The translations under genes were made by a program, and so were the position numbers. Shown here piece by piece: positions 57,123 through 64,000 of a DNA stretch of 64,000 nucleotides. How positions within the stretch are numbered: position 1 is the stretch's first letter; every line of letters begins with the position of its first letter. Source of the stretch: Paraphysomonas bandaiensis (taxonomy: Eukaryota; Chrysophyceae); contig CBFFRP010000418.1 of NCBI GenBank assembly GCA_965644295.1, forward strand, positions 62,001-126,000, written 5' to 3'. The notes under the pieces are model-generated. The model made no database searches, was not told the DNA's origin, and saw only the letters and a list, made by a program, of their open reading frames with translations.

Positions 57123-59773
57123 TCACTCTTCCAAAGAACAAACCATTACATTTTCATCTAAATTGTCCCACTTTTTTGAGTGCCACTGACTGGTCATTGG
57201 ACTAGCTTGTTGTTTGCTCAACGGCCACCTAGAAATAGAGCGAATAGGAGACGCCACTGAAGGAGTACGTCTTGTGGTACTGTAGTTTAATACGGGTGTG
57301 CAACTTGACCATACACTGTCAGCTTCGCTTCCAGATGGGCTCTCAATAGTCTCCCATAACGTGCTGCCGGCACTATCATCCATACTATCGCTGGATGATA
57401 TTGATATATCTAATAGCGCTCCAGATGACGTCACAGATCCCTCTTGATGATCTTCAGTGTGCGACGAACGCAAATTCGAAGAACGAACTACAAATAAGTC
57501 TTTCAACTCATTCACTATACGACCAAACCTACGACTCATATCAAAGCTAGAATCACTTGCTTGCTTTTCATCAGATTGATCAGTTTTCCTCCTCCCCTCC
57601 TCGCTTTTATAGGATGTTGAAGACATGTGGGTGTCGGAAATCAAATTCGAAGATGTAGAGTCATTTAAGTGAATGGCAACTTCTTCTTCAGTAGATCCTT
57701 GAGAAGGTTGCTGACCTTTTAAGATTGCTAACCAATTGGGCCTCCCCGCAACACCCATTTCTAATTGCCCGTTCATGTCTATATCTGAGTGACCACTTTC
57801 ATTGTTAAGTTCCACGTGTTTATTTACCCCCTTGCTACTTGCAAAGCAAAAGATATACACCAATACACATTGGCATATGCAGACTCCCACGGCAGCTGTC
57901 CCAAACACAACCCCATTGGAAAACTTCGCTAATTTTCCTGTCCCCAAAATTCCAGGTGCGGTCGGTGATTGTGATGGTGAAGGGGTAGGGGGTAATTCTG
58001 TTGTCGGGGACGGTGTGGGTGAGAAGGTATTCATATAAGCATATACTTTTCGTACTGCATCATTACTCATATCAGCTACGAGCAACGCATCGAAAATAGA
58101 ATCGGAGTTTTTGTTACTCTTCCTTTCCGATTCTGACGGATAAATACACAAACTCATCGGGTATGCAAACTCTGCACTAGTGACAACAGAATCTACATAG
58201 CCCCCTGGGCCCCCTGATAAATATCATATCAAATCCATAATAGTAAGTAAAAATAATCAGAGATGTAATAGCTACATTTTGAAATACAAAAATAGCGCAA
58301 ACAGATCATACTCGTAAAAGCATACACCGTACCTATTAGGGTGTATGTGGTCGTATTGTCTCCATATGAAAAATCTATACCACTGTACGTGTCAACAACC
58401 CCGGTATTCAAATCAACACGCCGGACTGTCAAGGACCCAAATAAGTAAGAGGCATCCATAGTATTCGGATACGCTTCAGTGAAGTAAATCACCCCCCCTG
58501 AGGAGTCCACTCTTATATGGATTGGAAAAGACAATAGAGCTTCCTGTTCGCCACCATCCTCACTTGCTGCAGCAACTCTACCGTCCGCACTCATTTCATG
58601 TTTGATCCCACTACTACTTCCAATGTTTCCGTCATTAGAAGCACTGCTACTAATGTGGGTATGAATAAGACCGTTAAGTGCATATGGTGGTGTATCTCCC
58701 GCTACGTTCCAGCGAAAAGTACGAGACTCATCACCCACCAATACAATAATGGAAGTGTAGGGTTCAGTAGTATCCATGGGTACCTAAACAGCCAAATATG
58801 GCAACATCAAATATAAATACTGCAAATATGTACGTACAATATATAAATCACTCCACATATACTTAACCACATTATGCTACTGATTTCTATACAGGTTCCG
58901 TTGAGCATCACATAATAGCAGCAAAACGATGCAGAACGCAACACTTTAATTCCATGGAAGCAGTAGCACTATATTGCAATCGCAATATGCATGTGTAAAT
59001 TTACTGACCTGGAGGATTACGTTTTTGGCAAATGATATTGCGACGTAAAGTACTTTTCTCTTCTCGTCAGGAGCAACAGAATAGATGCAGCTCCTAAGAT
59101 TAGCTGACAGGGGATAGCCATTTATACTCAAATAGTCTGACAGGCTAGTATATACAGTTACTATGGCATTCTCCATGACCCCACGTAACCCATTTGTTGA
59201 AGTAATAGCATATAGTTGCACAGTATCGACCACATACAAAACATCACCAGATATCTGCACATCAAGACCTGGAAAATACCCTCCACTCTGAACATTTTTT
59301 TGAAATTGAACTACCTCTTGATATCCAGACACATAGGTGGTCATTGTTCGCGTTTGATCAGACGGAAAGTCCAGTACCCGAATCAACCCGCTTCGCTTTT
59401 CGGTCACAAATAATCTGTTGTTTGATTCATCATATGCCATACGTGTAGGAAGGGAAAACGTAGAAAACAAGAGCTGTCCATCGAGATTCCCAGCTGTAAA
59501 CGGGGTCCCAGCAACAATATTATGCTGCTGTGTGACTGCATTAATGAAGTATATCGCTTGTAGAGAGAGAGACGATACAAAACATCCATAAGTGCCTTTA
59601 AAGTATCCCACTTCCACTCCAGCCGGCTGAGAAATGTTTCTGGAAACTGTTCCCACACTATAATGCCCACCTTCCACTGGGAACTCTTCATACAGCTCCC
59701 TCTGCTGAGACAAGACATCAGACGAGACTGATAATCTCAATAAACAAACAGAAAGCAAATAGAAGCAGAGCAT
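57123..59773 (-). CDS. Type I membrane protein with beta-propeller-like (NHL/six-bladed) ectodomain
   Basis: Three exons on the minus strand: 59773-59009, 58783-58333 and 58213-57123, with introns of 225 and 119 nt; predicted 768 aa. A signal peptide (MLCFYLLSVCLLRLSVSS) begins it. The ectodomain has repeated blade-like strands: FSLPTRMAYDESNNRLFVTE, GLIRVLDFPS, GLDVQISGDVLYVVDT, IRVDSSGGVIYFTEAYP, VRRVDLNTGVVDTYSG and a final segment ending DALLVADMSNDAVRKVY, a pattern typical of NHL/SMP-30-like propellers. A Thr/Pro/Ser linker (TPSPTTELPPTPSPSQSPT) then leads to one membrane helix at about residues 506-530 (VVFGTAAVGVCICQCVLVYI). The 240-residue cytoplasmic tail is rich in Ser, Thr and acidic residues, likely phosphorylated. 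Possible adhesion or sensory surface protein; specific function unknown. Confidence 0.78.
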
Positions 59774-60381
59774 GTTATGAGGACAGAGATGTGGATGAGC
59801 TCACGCCTCCTCACACAGATCTCGTTTAAGTTCTTTCACTGATAGTGTCGTTAATCAAAGGCTGAGATACATGTGCACTGTGCTGAGCGCTCTGCGTGTG
59901 TTAATATACACGAATGCAGCTCATTAAAATTTCCAGTCTGCTTTTTTTCTGCCTGAAAATCAGTAAAAAAGACTGAAAATTAATACTGCTGCTGTAGGTA
60001 TGTATATTGTGGTGTGTGGATATACAGGAGTGTATATATTTTTGTTCCAAGATGCCTCTAATATTGAGACAACAATTATCTGTATTCCAGCCGTAGTTGT
60101 GCTTCAGTAATATAGACGAATTTTACTTCAACATATTCCCGAAAAAATACAGCAGACATCATTTTACCAAGTCGCAAAGTGCGGCGCAATAAAATGACAC
60201 AAAAATGTGTGCAGAGAGGCCGAGTTGTATGGCATGGTATTCTTGTGTGTAGTTTGGGTGTATATGTGTACACGCTTATCGTAAGATGATGCGATGTACA
60301 GCAGTATCAGTGGTGGCCATTAGCACTGACACATTCACTCCAAGTCTGCGTGTACACACAACATCCTTCTTGCTAATCACG
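59774..60381. promoter_or_regulatory. Shared divergent promoter region, propeller gene / lysine-rich gene
   Basis: Start codons are 608 bp apart. Contains ATACTGCTGCTGTA at 59984-59997, TACAGCAGTA at 60297-60306, and T7/A6 runs in an inverted arrangement (CCAGTCT...AGACTG, about 59935-59976). An in-frame ATG at 60286 overlaps this motif region, which is why I start the lysine-rich gene at 60382. Confidence 0.5.
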
Positions 60382-62075
60382 ATGCAAGACGATAAGCTGC
60401 AACGATTGCACGATACTTTGGCGAAGTTGGCGCCCAGAGGGAAGGTCGGTGGTTTGGGTTATTCGAGCTTTGCCAAACAGGTGAGAGCCACTGCAAGCAT
60501 GCTCTACATGCACACATACATACAGCACAACACACTGACTTACCTGCAGGCAAGAACCCGGGACAACACCCTCCCTAATAATGGTACAGCACTGCATGAG
60601 ACTGTTTGGATGATGTTAACACTTCTTCTATAGCGCTCTATAACTGTTTCGTGAGGGCTGGTCAGGGACTTTACCACAAGCGTAAGTTTGATGACGTGGA
60701 AGAGACAGAAGAGACAGAAGAGAAAGGTACGAGTCCTGATGTAGTGCTGCAAAAGTATAGTTTGTTTTTGGGTATTTGTTTGATATTTTGATCCAGAGGA
60801 AAAGAAAAAGAAAAAGTCCAAGAAAAATAAAGCTGAGGTTGAGGAGAAAGATCATACTTCATGTAAACTAGAGTTGTTTTGTTCAAAACGTTAGAGCATG
60901 TAATGCATTATTCATAGTACCCATGAAAAAAGAGAAGTCGAAAAAGAAATCTCAAGTTAAGAAGGGGAAAGAGACTGCTCAAGATGTAAGATCTCACACA
61001 TACCATCTAGTGCTCGCCGATGTCAGATGCTAAATATATCAAAACTTGTGTAGCGCTTTCTCTTTGATCTTTGTATACCCTGCACTGACTATTATTGATA
61101 CTTCACAGGACAATATGACGTCGTCTGAGACAGTCATATCTGGTATGTGAGCGAAAATGGCATATTATCTTCTGTAACAATGTCAATAGCTAACACTAAA
61201 ACTAAGTCTAAGAAGTCTAAGAAAGATAACAAAGAAATAGTAGCGGAGGTAGAATTAAAAGCTTCTATATGTTTATTTACATAATTTCGTATTTATGTAG
61301 GCACCAGAAACATTAGGTATGGCATCATAATTGAGAAGCTTCGATATAATAGTCTGATACGATAGTTTGAATATCATTTTCTTTGCTAATTGTATATTTA
61401 TATGACTAGATACAAGTTCGAAAAAAGCGAAGAAAGATAAAAAGCGAAAGTCTACAGAAATGCAATTGGTATGTACCCCATATCTCAGACATGTTCTGCT
61501 TTGTGATATATATTTACTGATCTATGTTTATCGCCGTTAGCTATTATTAAATATGCGCACTAGAATTATATGTACTGCTGCTTATATATTTCTAACTGTC
61601 TGACTGTCAGGAGGAGCCTGTTGTGGACAAGAAATCACCGTCAGGTTATATGCGTATCTTGTAGAATACTCCTGTGTGTAGTAATACAGTTATAGTTATT
61701 TATTGAGCACCTTGCTATGTTTGCGTTTCACGTTTAACATCAACAGGTGATAAGAAGGTGAAGAAGGACAAAAAAAATATAAAGAAATTCGGTGAGGAAC
61801 AATCTGAACAACCTGTCGCCGAAGGTAACACGTGTATTTAAGAAGCGTATTATTTTGATTGAGAACATACTATAGTTCCAGTGGTTAAAAAGAAGAAAAA
61901 AGATAAAAAGCAAGAAAAGGCGCCTGCTGCACCCGAAGTAGCACCGGAAGTAACAGGTGAAAACCTAGCCATTGTTCTGTAGTATTTGTGCTCAATGCAG
62001 TGACTAATGCGGCTCTTTATCATAGAAGTGGCGAAACCGAAGAAAAGCAAAAAGAAGAAACTAAATAAGGAATGA
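60382..62075 (+). CDS. Lysine-rich, probably nucleolar protein in 13 small exons
   Basis: Exons: 60382-60480, 60550-60583, 60634-60726, 60797-60862, 60918-60985, 61109-61142, 61190-61248, 61301-61316, 61410-61468, 61611-61644, 61747-61824, 61876-61956, 62026-62075; introns 47-142 nt; predicted 256 aa. Every join keeps frame; phases are only 0 and 1. The N-terminal 70 residues look folded (LQRLHDTLAKLAPRGKVGGL, then ALYNCFVRAGQGLYHKRKF). The rest is alternating Lys-rich and acidic low complexity (EEKKKKKSKKNK, KKAKKDKKRKS, VPVVKKKKKDKK), ending KPKKSKKKKLNKE. Composition and the LY..FV+.G motif recall GPATCH4/TMA23-type nucleolar ribosome-biogenesis proteins, but no G-patch is evident, so the identity is open. 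Exon 8 is a 16-nt microexon. A longer start at 60286 is possible. Confidence 0.72.
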
Positions 62076-64000
62076 TGATACTGTGTCCAGCAACAGTATT
62101 GGTTAGGTTATATCTTTGTAGTTGAACATTATACTTTCTGATGAGACAGTAGTGAAATTTGTATTAGTAGCGGAGGAATATTGTTGAATGATCTCTTCAC
62201 AACTCACTGTTGAATTAAGTGAATACATCAGTATATGTCTCCAAAACTTTAGGTATGTGCTTAATGTCACTCCGATAGGCGAAACTTACAGTCGCGATGT
62301 TGCTATACTTTTGTTTGTGGTCCAGTGATCTGGGCTGCGTTATTTCATCGCTCATATTTTGTACTCTGTACGAGGACTAGGTAGCAATACTTTCCCCTAG
62401 CTGTGCTCTGTATTCTGAACCTTAACGTGAGTATGTTGTATGTGTTACTTCACTATTTGATTTACTATTTTTTTCACTGGTAGCACCTGTCAGGTTTAGG
62501 CATGTTGATCCTTGTCAGTCTATAATTAATAATTTACGATCTTAGACAATCATAATCTCACACAGTCACACTATTTCAGTCCAACATATTTTATAGAATT
62601 CCATGAAATTCATGCAATACCGTTTTCAACTGCTGTATTTTTTACCAATGGTTATAAATCAAATTCTTAAACTGTTGTTTCTGCTTGCAAGCGATTCAAA
62701 GCTGTATTTCAAAGACGCTGAATGTAATAACCAGCAATAGTATTATTTATTATTGGGCCAATTGATATTATAAATCTAGTAAAAGATGATATATGTTGAT
62801 CACTATTTTAATAATAAATAAGAGTATAATTTGATAGCTCAGTTGTTACTTAACCATACTTAGATATTATGTCTATTTCGTATATAAACTATAGTATTTA
62901 ATTGCGTAACCTAAAGCAAAACTTTCTGACGGAGAAAAATAAATAAATGGATTACCAGATTCGTCATAGGTTTAATCTTAAATTTTCAAGAGTAACAAAG
63001 CCAACAACATTTACTAACTTGACGCAAGATAAGTAAGCTCTGTAAACAAAGAACTCAATATACTACGACGTAATATTCTGGCAATGGTTTTTTCATTGTC
63101 CATTTTAACTTTGTTACACTTACTATAGTTATTGGACCTATGAATTAAGATCGAGAGCACGTTATGAAAATGATAAGATGAGCTTACTATTGATAAATGA
63201 ATTAATTGAAACCTCAAACAAAGAGGAAAAGAGCAACACTATAGTCAATGATTGATAACACTCATAAAACGTTAAGATGAACAAGACTGGAGTACTTTAC
63301 TGAATAATTCCGGGTTTTATGTTCACGCTTATAGTACTTAACGTATTTGAAACCATATTTCGTTTTTGACGTACATATTTGATTCGTATATATTGCCTTT
63401 GAAGTATATGTACTTTGCATCAACTGTAATGAAGTACTTAATTTATCTTCCTTTATTGTATTGATGATGAGTTAATATAGTCGATAGTTATTGTTATATT
63501 GGTATATTGGAATGAATGTGGAACAAGGCCACTGCTTTGAGAAAATCGTAGTTAGCAGATTACTACTTACAGATGATAAGGTGCAATTTATTTACTCGCG
63601 GTTAGTATAGTCAGTGGGTGTATATATTGAAAGTCTTTTTATTTAGCAATAGGCGTTAAAAACTCATTCCGATACAGTGGTTAGTTGAATGCTAGATCTA
63701 CTAGTTAGACCTCTACCCATAACTAATCAGCACAAATTCTATTATCCTACTATTTAGCGCTATAGAAGCTGCTTGTGCGTCGCCGCAAGTACCAAGGTGC
63801 AACCACTTCCGTTAGTGGGTGTATATATAGTTGTTTATTATTATAGAAGGAATTGCAGAATATCATATTAGAATCTTTGATGGACTCGATGAACCAGGGC
63901 AAGATGCCCTGCATCTCAATTTTTTGTTTCATATTATTTTTATCGTCTGAAATATGACCATCTGAGATTGCGTATATCACATTTCATTGCTCTTCATTGA
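62076..64000. other. AT-rich spacer to window end
   Basis: No supported gene. Around 63735-63775 a segment resembles 25925-25978 (CTACTATTTAGCGCTA followed by GAAGCTGCTT). A minus-strand ORF at 63750-63980 (76 codons) overlaps that repeat and has no recognisable feature. Confidence 0.45.

Noticed and set aside
1-64000. tRNA or rRNA genes
   Set aside because: I scanned by eye for A-box/B-box pairs and rRNA cores and found none convincing; the near B box at about 26190 lacks an A box and cloverleaf.

Overview
This is eukaryotic nuclear DNA, most likely from a flagellated protist. The genes are broken by short GT-AG introns that I could place by frame and family alignment: about 62, nearly all 34-230 nt. 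Intergenic DNA is AT-rich with long TATG/CA microsatellites. Two products point to a cilium or flagellum (a SHIPPO/PG-rich microtubule protein and a BART-domain protein), and others point to a mitochondrion or related organelle (sideroflexin, a TruC-like enzyme with a basic N-terminal extension). I cannot name the lineage from sequence alone.

Layout. 1-2255: C-terminus of a DNA-PKcs-like PIKK kinase (+). 3254-5147: membrane RBR ubiquitin ligase (-). 5941-12721: fifteen full 441-bp tandem repeats plus a truncated sixteenth. 13354-17831: BART-domain gene (-) whose 3.8-kb first intron is mostly a minisatellite built from its own exon 1/intron 1 boundary. 18582-20474: TRF4-type poly(A) polymerase (+). 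21519-22628: nucleotide-sugar transporter (-). 22966-23338: TIR transposon (MITE). 23494-25499: EXS-domain membrane protein (+). 26742-29087: coiled-coil protein (-). 29557-31499: histidine acid phosphatase (+). 33381-34148: RNA polymerase subunit RPB8 (+). 35509-37373: arylsulfatase (-). 38244-39071: SHIPPO-repeat protein (+). 39866-41047: unknown (-). 41556-42779: repeat-bearing protein with a presequence (+). 43898-44677: TruC-like pseudouridine synthase (-). 45040-46247: sideroflexin (+). 47704-48340: thioredoxin-like protein (-). 48823-53769: 19-exon coiled-coil protein with a degenerate kinesin motor (+). 57123-59773: beta-propeller-like type I membrane protein (-). 60382-62075: 13-exon lysine-rich protein (+).

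Organisation. From 13 kb onward, 16 of the 17 well-supported genes form eight head-to-head (divergent) pairs. Their start codons are 362-870 bp apart; only RPB8 is unpaired. The shared upstream segments repeatedly contain CA/TG microsatellites, A or T runs, and copies of TACAGCAGTA or its complement TACTGCTGTA, a candidate bidirectional promoter element. Tail-to-tail spacers are AT-rich, 0.8-3.4 kb, and hold degenerate repeats. The genes are unrelated housekeeping, membrane and ciliary functions; I see no biosynthetic cluster or defence island.

The most unusual object is the BART-gene intron, which carries about 31 near-exact copies of its own 5' splice site. Exon joins were worked out by hand from phase and homology and need transcript confirmation.
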